64,000 nucleotides of DNA from NCBI RefSeq assembly GCF_051020765.1, contig NW_027469118.1:62001-126000 (forward strand). The letters run 5' to 3'. The stretch comes from Lasioglossum baleicum (Eukaryota; Arthropoda; Insecta; Hymenoptera; Halictidae). The notes under the pieces are model-generated. The model ran no database searches. It saw nothing but the letters and a program-made list of their open reading frames with translations, and was not told the DNA's origin. This document shows positions 37,881 to 48,420 of the stretch, one piece after another. Every line of letters begins with the position of its first letter. Position 1 is the first letter of the stretch. The translations under genes were made by a program, and so were the position numbers.

Positions 37881-40277
37881 GCAAAGAAGATGACCCCAGG
37901 AGGCGGCACGTGGAATTGAAGAGGAAACGGTCTTTTACGCCAAGACAGCCAGACGGGCAGTCATATGCGCTAGGACACCGATAGTCATTTGAGACCGACA
38001 CCCGCTAGCAGTCAACGCGGATGGCGATACTTCTACGCTGACGCAACGAACGCGGTGAGTTGACATGGAACAAAAGGGGTTACAAAAGATACGAATTCTC
38101 ACCGGTTAGTTGTTGTATCTTAGTAGTACTGTTGAAGGAGCTGAGCTCGTCGGTCAGCATGGGTCTGGTATAACGGGTCGTCCAGACAGATCTCATCGAG
38201 ATGAGGAAGGTTTGGCAGCTGTCTCGCTGGGGTACGCACGACAATGCGTCTGTTGGACGGTAGGTACTCGTCCTTGATGATCCTACAGCGAACGTGCGGC
38301 AAGATTATGGTGCTCCTGCTGTCATCGTCATCAGAGCTGGTGACGAGATCAATGACCTCGTAACGAACGGCAGGCGGGTTGTTGTTGTCACTGGACAGGT
38401 TTATGGTATTCCTGACGTCGTCGTCGTCGTCAGAGATGTCAACGAGATCGGCTATCTCGTAGCGACCAGCAGACGGTTTGGTGACAGGTGAAGAACGCGA
38501 GAGGTCCGCGTGGTCGACCTCTGTGTTCGGAATCGGACGGCACGGACAACCGTATACCGATACGTAATCTGACGCGTCGCACTCGATATTCTCGGTCGTT
38601 CCGAGAAGTTCAGTCCAATCAGTCGAACTTAAGACGCGGTTTAAGATGGCTGTTTGATTTAATGCCCGTTTGAACTTGGCCAGTTGATACTTTCGGCCTG
38701 CACGACGTGTACGACGCATAAGGGATGGGTATGGAAGGAACTGTTTCGGAAGAGTTAATACTCTGAAAATCCTTTTGTCGGATTTTGTCTAAGTCCCAAC
38801 GTGAAAGAAAAATTGGCCAGGGGTTCCCCGTAGGCGCTGGCCAGAGGTAATTTACCTGACTCGAAAATGTCCACTCGTTAATCGGCACTACCCAGCAGAG
38901 CAGACGAACTGGCCTCCGAGCCGGGTCACCGTGCGACAACGAGGGCACTATTAAAACAGTCACTTCACTTTAGACACTGATATGTTTCCTTTCACAAACT
39001 GTCACTTTAACTTCGATAAACTTTTGACTAAGTGTCACCTCGTTGACGTATTGCCTCGGCGGAGCTGTAAGCTTCTCCCTTTGTGACCGAGGTTGAACAC
39101 GTAAGCGAGAGCTCAATTATTTATTATTAATATTAAATGCGTTTATCTGATTTGGAAAGTTATTATTTCCAAACGTCTACTCGTCAACCACTACTTCTCA
39201 ACGGAGCGGACGAACTGACCTCCAAGCCGAGTTCTGTATGATTAACGAGGGTACGATTCGAATTTCGAAAAGAAACTGTCACTGGATTTAGTAGAATGAT
39301 GTGGAAATTAACTTCACGTAGCACTGGTAAAATATAATATATATATTGAAATAAAGAACGTTGAGTACACTTGAGTATAAACTTGGTAGTATAATAATAA
39401 ATGAATTAAACGTAATAATCGTATACGGAGTATGAGTTAGTAAGAGTTAGAATTGGAATTGATTTAGGAATTGAATTGGAATGGATTTGGAATAGTAGAA
39501 CAAACGTCGATGAACGTCGAAGCGCGAATTAGAAGAGCGCAGATCGACACGTCTGCTCGCTTCGCTGGCTTGGGCCAGACTGACTGATGTCGTTGTGTGA
39601 GAATGGAGTGAGCGCAGACCGACACGTCCGCTCACTTCGCTGGCTAGCACCAGACTGATGCAAGAGGCAGCTCTGCGTTGCCTCCTTCGCTCGGAGTGGG
39701 GGTTGCTGACGCTGCAGTCCCTTTGTCCTCGCTCGTCGGAGTGGTGACGGGTGCAAGACTGCTGACGTTGCAGTCTCTTTGTCCTCGCTCTCGACAGAGT
39801 GGTGACGCGTGCAAGACTGCTGACGTTGCGATCTCTTTGTTCTCGAGGTGGCGTTTACTCGAGCGGAGTTGAGGATTTGAACAAGTTGTAAGTGTAGATG
39901 AGGGTTTGAACAAGTGTTAAGTGTAGATGAGGGTTTAAACAAGTTATAAGTGTAGATGAGGGTTTGAACAAGTGTTAGGTAAGATTGAGAGTTTGGAGTG
40001 GTGGTTGGGTTTAGAACAATTGGGAGAGTCGAGATTTAAGTAGTGATGGGTATTAGAACAAGTTTAGGAAAAGTCGTGGGTGAAGTAGTGATGGGTTTAA
40101 GATGTATTAGAATTAGAACAAGAGTTTGATAGCGATGGGTTTAAGAGATATTAGATTTAGAACAAGAGTTTGATAGCGATGGGTTTAAGAGGTATTATGT
40201 ACTTAATATTTAATCTTAGCCTAGAATCGAGGTACGGTCCTCGATTCGACCAACGTCGGAGGTCGTCCGACGTAACA
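37856..40277 (-). repeat. Solo LTR, family B, minus strand
   Basis: 2422 bp, complete, flanked by the 4-bp duplication GTAT (37852-37855 and 40278-40281). Same length as the B1 3' LTR but inverted, giving a 2.4-kb inverted repeat around 948 bp. It is a textbook solo LTR left by LTR-LTR recombination after a full insertion. Confidence 0.92.
38120..38719 (-). CDS. LTR-encoded protein, family B, two SIM-like segments (solo LTR)
   Basis: 199 aa, ATG to TAA. Family B version: MRRTRRAGRKYQLAK basic start, TDWTELLGTTENIECDASDY, YGCPC, HADLSR, then two hydrophobic-acidic segments (EIADLVDISDDDDD and EVIDLVTSSDDDDS) separated by an Asn-rich stretch, then PNLPHLDEICLDDPLYQT and LLQQYY. The duplicated RYE-x-x-DL segment explains the extra length over family A. 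Confidence 0.72.
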   Translation of the reverse strand: MRRTRRAGRKYQLAKFKRALNQTAILNRVLSSTDWTELLGTTENIECDASDYVSVYGCPCRPIPNTEVDHADLSRSSPVTKPSAGRYEIADLVDISDDDDDVRNTINLSSDNNNPPAVRYEVIDLVTSSDDDDSRSTIILPHVRCRIIKDEYLPSNRRIVVRTPARQLPNLPHLDEICLDDPLYQTHADRRAQLLQQYY

Positions 40278-40525
40278 GTATACACGCACGTTCTTACAAG
40301 GAAAAAGAAGAACGCATGCGACGCGTGTACAAAACCCATATTGAGGGAAACCCCAATATTGGAATGCATCCACTGCAGCTTCCTCCTCGCACTGGATCGG
40401 GCAGCAACAGACACTGCCAGAATAAGAAGAGAAAGAGGCGAAATTCTCACGGACGACGAAGAAGAGGACGAAAACTCAAGCACCTCTTCCTCGGACGAAG
40501 ACACCAATACTCAAGCAAATTAGAG

Positions 40526-41152
40526 ATGCAGAGTGTTTGTGCCAAAGCCGTAATAAATACTATTGCACAAGGCGCCTCAGGTAGACAATACGCAGCAGGA
40601 AATATTAACATGTTCAACCTGCTCGACGAAGAGTCGCTTCAACAAATAGCTGAATCTACCGCACAGAAGTTATGGTCAGGATTTACCACGTTCGGATCCG
40701 TAACCGCTGGATTAATAGGAATATATGTGGCAATTCGCACAATAAAAACTATTATCAGCACAATCATCAATGGCATCGCTCTCCATTCGTTATACGGCTG
40801 GAGCCTCCACCTCATCGTCGCCATCTGGAGTTCCTTGACAAGATTCTTCATTTTCCTGAAACAAAGAGACGAAACATACACATACGCTGTCAGATATCGG
40901 AAAAGTGAAAGTGAAAATGACATAAGTGAGCCCATTCCCTCCCAAGACCCCAATAAAAGACAGTCAAATAATGAACATTGCGATTATAGACTGTCGGACA
41001 TTGCGAAACCTACCCCAACTCCTCGCGCAGAATCAGACAACATCTCAGTGCATCCAGTGTTTCGTACTGTTAATACAGTCAACGTGCGCCGAGAACTGAG
41101 CTCCCTGCGCGGATCGCTCACTAACGATGCGTCTCAAGACCAAAAATTGTAA
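40526..41152 (+). pseudogene. env: Env C-terminal stub, B1
   Basis: From about 40542 the sequence equals the B2/B3 env from VINTIAQGASG onward: membrane region and complete cytoplasmic tail. The ectodomain is missing. An ATG at 40526, 2 nt after the Cys-rich ORF stop, is in frame, so a short membrane protein could be made, but I regard it mainly as a truncated env. Confidence 0.75.
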
Positions 41153-41184
41153 TGCGAGCGCTCACCGAACACAACCTCGGACCG

Positions 41185-41225
41185 AGAGATTTCACTCCGA
41201 GAAATCTCTTCTCCGGCGAGGGAGG
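41185..41225 (+). promoter_or_regulatory. Pre-PPT hairpin and polypurine tract, B1
   Basis: AGAGATTTC (41185-41193) pairs with GAAATCTCT (41201-41209), then the purine-rich GCGAGGGAGG next to the LTR. Confidence 0.7.
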
Positions 41226-43647
41226 TGTTACGTCGGACGACCTCCGACGTTGGTCGAATCGAGGACCGTACCTCGATTCTAGGCTAAGATTAAATATTAA
41301 GTACATAATACCTCTTAAACCCATCGCTATCAAACTCTTGTTCTAAATCTAATATCTCTTAAACCCATCGCTATCAAACTCTTGTTCTAATTCTAATACA
41401 TCTTAAACCCATCACTACTTCACCCACAACTTTTCCTAAACTTGTTCTAATACCCATCACTACTTAAATCTCGACTCTCCCAATTGTTCTAAACCCAACC
41501 ACCACTCCAAACTCTCAATCTTACCTAACACTTGTTCAAACCCTCATCTACACTTATAACTTGTTTAAACCCTCATCTACACTTAACACTTGTTCAAACC
41601 CTCATCTACACTTACAACTTGTTCAAATCCTCAACTCCGCTCGAGTAAACGCCACCTCGAGAACAAAGAGATCGCAACGTCAGCAGTCTTGCACGCGTCA
41701 CCACTCTGTCGAGAGCGAGGACAAAGAGACTGCAACGTCAGCAGTCTTGCACCCGTCACCACTCCGACGAGCGAGGACAAAGGGACTGCAGCGTCAGCAA
41801 CCCCCACTCCGAGCGAAGGAGGCAACGCAGAGCTGCCTCTTGCATCAGTCTGGTGCTAGCCAGCGAAGTGAGCGGACGTGTCGGTCTGCGCTCACTCCAT
41901 TCTCACACAACGACATCAGTCAGTCTGGCCCAAGCCAGCGAAGCGAGCAGACGTGTCGATCTGCGCTCTTCTAATTCGCGCTTCGACGTTCATCGACGTT
42001 TGTTCTACTATTCCAAATCCATTCCAATTCAATTCCTAAATCAATTCCAATTCTAACTCTTACTAACTCATACTCCGTATACGATTATTACGTTTAATTC
42101 ATTTATTATTATACTACCAAGTTTATACTCAAGTGTACTCAACGTTCTTTATTTCAATATATATATTATATTTTACCAGTGCTACGTGAAGTTAATTTCC
42201 ACATCATTCTACTAAATCCAGTGACAGTTTCTTTTCGAAATTCGAATCGTGCCCTCGTTAATCATACAGAACTCGGCTTGGAGGTCAGTTCGTCCGCTCC
42301 GTTGAGAAGTAGTGGTTGACGAGTAGACGTTTGGAAATAATAACTTTCCAAATCAGATAAACGCATTTAATATTAATAATAAATAATTGAGCTCTCGCTT
42401 ACGTGTTCAACCTCGGTCACAAAGGGAGAAGCTTACAGCTCCGCCGAGGCAATACGTCAACGAGGTGACACTTAGTCAAAAGATTATCGACGTTAAAGTG
42501 ACAGTTTGTGAAAGGAAACATATCAGTGTCTAAAGTGAAGTGACTGTTTTAATAGTGCCCTCGTTGTCGCACGGTGACCCGGCTCGGAGGCCAGTTCGTC
42601 TGCTCTGCTGGGTAGTGCCGATTAACGAGTGGACATTTTCGAGTCAGGTAAATTACCTCTGGCCAGCGCCTACGGGGAACCCCTGGCCAATTTTTCTTTC
42701 ACGTTGGGACTTAGACAAAATCCGACAAAAGGATTTTCAGAGTATTAACTCTTCCGAAACAGTTCCTTCCATACCCATCCCTTATGCGTCGTACACGTCG
42801 TGCAGGCCGAAAGTATCAACTGGCCAAGTTCAAACGGGCATTAAATCAAACAGCCATCTTAAACCGCGTCTTAAGTTCGACTGATTGGACTGAACTTCTC
42901 GGAACGACCGAGAATATCGAGTGCGACGCGTCAGATTACGTATCGGTATACGGTTGTCCGTGCCGTCCGATTCCGAACACAGAGGTCGACCACGCGGACC
43001 TCTCGCGTTCTTCACCTGTCACCAAACCGTCTGCTGGTCGCTACGAGATAGCCGATCTCGTTGACATCTCTGACGACGACGACGACGTCAGGAATACCAT
43101 AAACCTGTCCAGTGACAACAACAACCCGCCTGCCGTTCGTTACGAGGTCATTGATCTCGTCACCAGCTCTGATGACGATGACAGCAGGAGCACCATAATC
43201 TTGCCGCACGTTCGCTGTAGGATCATCAAGGACGAGTACCTACCGTCCAACAGACGCATTGTCGTGCGTACCCCAGCGAGACAGCTGCCAAACCTTCCTC
43301 ATCTCGATGAGATCTGTCTGGACGACCCGTTATACCAGACCCATGCTGACCGACGAGCTCAGCTCCTTCAACAGTACTACTAAGATACAACAACTAACCG
43401 GTGAGAATTCGTATCTTTTGTAACCCCTTTTGTTCCATGTCAACTCACCGCGTTCGTTGCGTCAGCGTAGAAGTATCGCCATCCGCGTTGACTGCTAGCG
43501 GGTGTCGGTCTCAAATGACTATCGGTGTCCTAGCGCATATGACTGCCCGTCTGGCTGTCTTGGCGTAAAAGACCGTTTCCTCTTCAATTCCACGTGCCGC
43601 CTCCTGGGGTCATCTTCTTTGCCTAGGACGTGGGGCGTGACGTAACA
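41226..43647 (+). repeat. B1 3' LTR
   Basis: 2422 bp, from TGTTACGTCGGACG to GTGACGTAACA; its first and last nine bases are a perfect inverted repeat (TGTTACGTC / GACGTAACA). It ends in diverged element E sequence at 43648. Confidence 0.92.
42784..43383 (+). CDS. LTR-encoded protein, family B (B1 3' LTR)
   Basis: 199 aa, ATG to TAA, same protein as the solo LTR copy with both SIM-like segments. Upstream at about 42660-42690 a hairpin with TGGCCAG/CTGGCCA arms is conserved in all family B LTRs. The donor-like GGTGAGA follows the stop. Confidence 0.72.
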   Translation: MRRTRRAGRKYQLAKFKRALNQTAILNRVLSSTDWTELLGTTENIECDASDYVSVYGCPCRPIPNTEVDHADLSRSSPVTKPSAGRYEIADLVDISDDDDDVRNTINLSSDNNNPPAVRYEVIDLVTSSDDDDSRSTIILPHVRCRIIKDEYLPSNRRIVVRTPARQLPNLPHLDEICLDDPLYQTHADRRAQLLQQYY

Positions 43648-44649
43648 CGAGCAAGTCTATCACTATCACGCACGTACGCGAACACGTAACAGGAAATTGA
43701 ATAAGGAATACTATTCGCGAACTTTCCAGTGAGAACTCTATCTCTAACTAACAACGTGTCACTTCAAACTACGAAGTTAGGAGCAAGGAAATAATAATTG
43801 GGATTTAGATTGACTCTGGTAAAACAAAGTATATTAATAACGTAAAAGAATACAAAGGTAAAGATGCTTATTATTAACGAAATCGAAATACGTACTAAGT
43901 ACGAAATATGAAACGCAATAAAAATGTTTAATTGAATAAACGAAGTAATATTTGAATTAAACGAATAAGAATACGATATTACTGAATGGTATTAGGGACT
44001 GTGTCTAAACAGTATGGATTTGGAAAGATTGTGTCTAAACAATCTGGATTTGGAAAGACTATGTCTAAATAGTCTGGACTTGGAAGATTGACGAAAACTC
44101 GACTGACCCACTCGGGTCCCCGGAGAGGACTGGGGAGAATCGAACGTTCGTCGACGAACAACGTTCGTTCGAAAAATGCTGACTTCGCAAAAGGGGACCG
44201 TGTCCTCTTTGTGCCGGTCTTCGTCGTAAACAGCGCGATGGCCGCCGCACTAGAGTCAGCAGTTTTCGTTCCCAGTGGTGCAGGACTCCAAAATTAAGTG
44301 GTAACCATTGGCGTACCTATTTATTTATTTAAATAAATTGGGACTTAGAATATTTTCGAGCGCTTGCTCTTGCAAGGCGTTTCGATGTAAATTTTATATG
44401 TCATATGATTAGTTGACATCATTTGTCGACCGATCATATGTTTGAAAATATTCTAAGTACTTTTGAAAATTACCAAAAATCGAAATTTTGGTAAAGTCTA
44501 AACAAACGCGAATTGAGAACATAACCTACAAATTTTTAGGTTAGTTTCATGATTTTCGCTCACGAGTCCAATGATATTTCAATCTTCGAGTTTGGGCCAT
44601 TTTTGGCTATTTTAGGATTTTGACAGATTTTGGATTTTAGGTTATGTTG
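43648..44649 (-). repeat. Element E LTR-like sequence, part 1
   Basis: No coding sequence seen. It reads on the minus strand as a diverged LTR of this superfamily (CTCTGGTAAAACAAAG segment like the LTR TTTACCAG region). It is split by B2: the ATGG duplication joins it to 54589-54737. It contains three covarying hairpins at 43998-44073. The left end is cut by B1. Confidence 0.5.
43998..44073. repeat. Three 30-bp-spaced hairpins with compensatory changes
   Basis: 43998-44013, 44028-44043 and 44058-44073 each have the loop GTCTAA flanked by 5-bp arms: ACTGT/ACAGT, ATTGT/ACAAT, ACTAT/ATAGT. The period is exactly 30 bp. Arms differ between units but always pair. Confidence 0.75.
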
Positions 44650-44653
44650 ATGG

Positions 44654-46869
44654 TGTTACGTCGGACGACCTCCGACGTTGGTCGAATCGAGGACCGTACC
44701 TCGATTCTAGGCTAAGATTAAATATTAAGTACATAATACCTCTTAAACCCATCGCTATCAAACTCTTGTTCTAATTCTAATACATCTTAAACCCATCACT
44801 ACTTCACCCACTACTTTTCCTAAACTTGTTCTAATACCCATCACTACTTAAATCTCGACTCTCCCAATTGTTCTAAACCCAACCACCACTCCAAACTCTC
44901 AATCTTACCTAACACTTGTTCAAACCCTCATCTACACTTATAACTTGTTTAAACCCTCATCTACACTTAACACTTGTTCAAACCCTCATCTACACTTACA
45001 ACTTGTTCAAATCCTCAACTCCGCTCGAGTAAACGCCACCTCGAGAACAAAGAGATCGCAACGTCAGCAGTCTTGCACGCGTCACCACTCTGTCGAGAGC
45101 GAGGACAAAGAGACTGCAACGTCAGCAGTCTTGCACCCGTCACCACTCCGACGAGCGAGGACAAAGGGACTGCAGCGTCAGCAACCCCCACTCCGAGCGA
45201 AGGAGGCAACGCAGAGCTGCCTCTTGCATCAGTCTGGTGCTAGCCAGCGGAGTGAGCGGACGTGTCGGTCTGCGCTCACTCCATTCTCACACAACGACAT
45301 CAGTCAGTCTGGCCCAAGCCAGCGAAGTGAGCAGACGTGTCGACCTGCGCTCTTCTAATTCGCGCTTCGACGTTCATCGACGTTTGTTCTACAATTCCAA
45401 TTCCAAATCTAATTCCAATTCTAATTCAAACTCAATACCAATTCCGACTCAACGCAGTCTCTATTCCAATACTAATTCATTTACTAACTCCTACGCAATT
45501 AATTCATTTAATTCATATTCACATTTATATTAATACAATTGTAACCAAGTGTAACCAAGTTATTATTATAATATATCTTATTTTACCAGAACTTCGCGAG
45601 TGACTTCTCTTACAATTCAATCAATTCAGTGACCTATTTCTCTCCGATATTCAAACTATATCTTCGTTTATCGTGCACTTGTAGAGTATTGAAACTCGGT
45701 CACAAAGGGAGAAGCTTACAGCTCCGCCGAGACAATACGTCTGCAAGCGACATTTTGAACAATTGTTTCCATTAGCAATCGTGCACTTGTTGAGTATTGA
45801 AACTCGGTCACAAAGGGAGAAGCTTACAGCTCCGCCGAGACAATACGTCTGCAAGCGACATTTTGATCGGTCAAGTGTTTTCTCGGTCAAGTGTTCGATC
45901 AAGTCTCCATCAAGTGACAGTTCACACAAGGAATACGTGCAGTGCTAGATCTATAGTGACAGTTCTAACAGTGCCCTCGTTCGTTACACAGTGACCCGGC
46001 TTGGAGGCCAGTTCGTCCGCTCCGCTTGGGTAGTGTCAATGAACGAGCGGACCTTTTCAATAACTATATTTTATTAAAGTCACAGGTGGAATACCGCTGG
46101 CCAGCGCCTCCGGGGAACCCCTGGCCAATTTTCCCTTTTTCATTCAGAACATAGACAAAATTCCTATAAAGGATTTCTTGAGAAGGAGTTGTTAAACCAA
46201 GTTCCTTTCGCTCCTCTCTCCTCATGCGTCGATCACGTCACGACCGAGAATATCGAGTGTGACGCGTCAGATTACGTATCGGTATACGGTTGTCCGTGCC
46301 GTCCGATTCTGAACACAGAGATCAACCACGCGGATCTCTCGCGTTCCACGCCTGTCAACGATACACCAGCTGCCCGCTATGAGATCATCGATCTCATAGA
46401 CATCTCTGACGACGACGATAGCCAGGACACAGTGATCCTGCCACGTCCTCGTTGCGTCATCACCAACAGCACGTTCCTGTCACCACGTCAACGTATTACG
46501 TTGCGTCTTCCCAATCTTCCTCGCCTGGAAGATACTTGCATCAAGGACCCACAGTACGAGGTCTACGCAGCGCAGAGGAAACAACTCCTGCGACAGTATT
46601 ATTAAGGCGTAACAACAAACTGGTGAGAATCAGTATCTTGTATCCATCTTTACCCCATGTCAACTCACCGCGTTCGTTGCGTTAACGTATAAGTATCGCC
46701 ATCCGCGTTGACTGCAAACGGGTGCCGGTTTTCCAAATGACTATCGGTGTCCTAGCGCATATGACTGCCCGTCTGGCTGTCTTGGCGTAAAAGACCGTTT
46801 CCTCTTCAATTCCACGTGCCGCCTCCTGGGGTCATCTTCTTTGCCTAGGACGTGGGGCGTGACGTAACA
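44654..46869 (+). repeat. B2 5' LTR
   Basis: 2216 bp. Opening inverted repeats 44658-44665/44671-44678 and 44684-44692/44699-44707. Three TGCTGACGNNGC motifs at about 45058-45185 (minus orientation). A ~108-bp block with CTCGGTCACAAAGGGAGAAG is present twice (about 45693 and 45802), whereas the B1/B3-type LTR has it once. TGGCCAG/CTGGCCA hairpin near 46102. Confidence 0.92.
46224..46605 (+). pseudogene. LTR-encoded protein, family B, 104-bp deletion (B2 5' LTR)
   Basis: The ATG and first codons (MRRSR) are followed by a 104-bp deletion relative to B3, which shifts the frame; the ATG frame stops after 12 codons. The remaining frame (from the DHVTTENIECDASDY region to LRQYY) is open but has no ATG. 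Only one SIM-like segment (EIIDLIDISDDDD) is present. Both B2 LTRs have the same deletion, so it predates this insertion. Confidence 0.75.
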
Positions 46870-46874
46870 AAATT

Positions 46875-46891
46875 TGGCGCAGTCGGTAGGA
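46875..46891 (+). other. Primer-binding site, B2
   Basis: TGGCGCAGTCGGTAGGA, 5 nt after the LTR; identical to family A. Confidence 0.8.
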
Positions 46892-46998
46892 CACGAAAAC
46901 GGTCGCCGGTAGTTGAACCATTAACAAATTGTTTTCGTACGTCTGACATTTGTTCTCTATATCGTGTGTCGAGTAAGAATTCACACTAATATCGCAAA

Positions 46999-48420
46999 AT
47001 GTCTCGCCCAATCACACGATCCCAAACGGATCCCCGAGCGGATCCTAATCAAGACCTTCCTCCGCCAACCGAGGAAGAGCTACTTCTTTACGCGCAAGAT
47101 CTCGCCCGTAAAGAGGAATATTTAAAAGAGCAAACCGAATTCATTGCTAAATTGCGTCTTAAATATGAAGAAGACGCACAGAATCAAAATAACATGCTCG
47201 ATGAAATACGCAAAGAGCTCCACAATATTCAAACCTTGAACCAAAACTTACGTCACCAAGCGCCTACACCAGGCCCCAGTAACGTCTCTAACACGCGAGA
47301 ACCTTCATTATCAGAGCCACGCGAAACCCCGCAATATGAGCCAACAGGAAATTTCGCGTTGAAACAAGCCGCAGAACTCGTACCCAAATTCGACGGAACA
47401 TCGATTCCCGTCCTAAAATTCATCCGCGCCTGCAAACGCGCGCGTGATTCTATCCCCGAATCCATAGAACGTGCCCTTACTAAACTAATCTGCAATAAAC
47501 TTTCCGATCGTGCGTACGCTGCCATTGAAGGCGAAAACATACGTACGATCTCACAACTTTGCGATAAGCTACGAACAGTACTGGGACCCTACAAATTCGT
47601 GGACCAGTACCGTGGCGAATTGGCAAGCGTAGCCCAGGGCAACAATGAGCATATTCTTGACTTCATAAATCGAGTCAAAGATTTACGAACCGCCATCAGC
47701 GATTCTACCGAAGGACCTTACGACTACAGAGAAATCGATCGTTTCACAGTCGAGTGCTTCCTTCGCGGTCTACTCCCACAACTTCGCAGCGAAGTTTTGC
47801 ATTGCCGTTCTCAGAATTCGGCAGAGATCTTCGAAGCAGCCATCTCTGCATATAAGCAATATGAGCTGTATCAAAACCGTCGTCGCGAATCTAATCGTGA
47901 CGATTCCCGCAAGGTAAGCTTCTCAGATAACAGAAGCTCCTATCGCCCACGCTCTTCTGACAATTTCAAGTCTCGCGAACGCATCCCTGAACGTCGCGAC
48001 AACAGACCGGATGAGCGTCGCGATAACGGGTCCGACCAACGTCGAGACTCGTGGAGAAACTCAAACCGCAACTCTTATCGTTCTCCAACTCCGCAGTGGC
48101 GATCCGAAACCCCTCGCGAACAAAACCCGCAGCGCGAAAACCGGGACCCGAATTCAAATCGCGACAGACGTTCGGGAGAGCCCCGCAAGTTTTGCAACTA
48201 TTGCAAAACTCCCGGGCATGACATTCACGAATGTCGAAAAAGAGCCTATAACAATAACCTGCGCTCGGGAAACGAGTCAGGCCTCCCGACAGGAACGAAT
48301 CAACAGCGGGAGGCCGCCCCAACAAAGCGCAACCAAACATTCACGCAGACCGCCGTTCGAACGAACGAGCTCCCCGAAGACCAGATCGACGATTCGTCTC
48401 TGCAGTTAACCTCGCAGTAG
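46999..48420 (+). CDS. gag: Gag polyprotein, B2
   Basis: 473 aa, ATG to TAG, intact; differs from B1 and B3 by a handful of substitutions (for example IQTLNQN, GPYDYRE). Capsid region and CCHC knuckle as in B1. Confidence 0.95.
   Translation: MSRPITRSQTDPRADPNQDLPPPTEEELLLYAQDLARKEEYLKEQTEFIAKLRLKYEEDAQNQNNMLDEIRKELHNIQTLNQNLRHQAPTPGPSNVSNTREPSLSEPRETPQYEPTGNFALKQAAELVPKFDGTSIPVLKFIRACKRARDSIPESIERALTKLICNKLSDRAYAAIEGENIRTISQLCDKLRTVLGPYKFVDQYRGELASVAQGNNEHILDFINRVKDLRTAISDSTEGPYDYREIDRFTVECFLRGLLPQLRSEVLHCRSQNSAEIFEAAISAYKQYELYQNRRRESNRDDSRKVSFSDNRSSYRPRSSDNFKSRERIPERRDNRPDERRDNGSDQRRDSWRNSNRNSYRSPTPQWRSETPREQNPQRENRDPNSNRDRRSGEPRKFCNYCKTPGHDIHECRKRAYNNNLRSGNESGLPTGTNQQREAAPTKRNQTFTQTAVRTNELPEDQIDDSSLQLTSQ
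48267..48315 (+). promoter_or_regulatory. -1 ribosomal frameshift signal, B2
   Basis: G GGA AAC (48267-48273), 6-nt spacer, 9-bp stem 48280-48288 with 48307-48315. Confidence 0.85.

Larger units (their letters stand above)
37687..40523 (+). pseudogene. Cys-rich, acidic-tailed ORF split by a solo LTR
   Basis: Two ORF pieces (37687-37855 and 40282-40523) lie on either side of the inserted LTR and its GTAT duplication. Without the LTR and one GTAT they are in one frame, 136 codons plus TAG. The first piece has a C-X2-C near its end (LCLAC); the second has C-X2-C-X12-C-X2-C (NACDAC ... ECIHC), zinc-binding in appearance, then an Asp/Glu/Ser-rich tail. It is in a different frame from protease and starts at its own ATG. 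I do not recognise the family. It could be a captured host or viral gene, or an accessory gene. Confidence 0.6.
34361..43647 (+). mobile_element. Element B1: gag, protease, Cys-rich ORF, env stub; 5' LTR lost
   Basis: Family B element whose 5' LTR and PBS are replaced by an LTR A. Gag and the protease frame are intact. After the family B linker (junction after GAAGAT near 37577) the central cassette is neither RT-IN nor Env but a small Cys-rich acidic ORF, followed from about 40542 by the env membrane region and tail. A complete solo LTR B in opposite orientation (37856-40277) splits the Cys-rich ORF. The 3' LTR is intact. Confidence 0.88.

Noticed and set aside
43648..44649. Host gene or exon in the sequence between B1 and B2
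   Set aside because: No convincing ORF or splice structure; the B2 target duplication joins it to an LTR-like sequence with a PPT on the far side.
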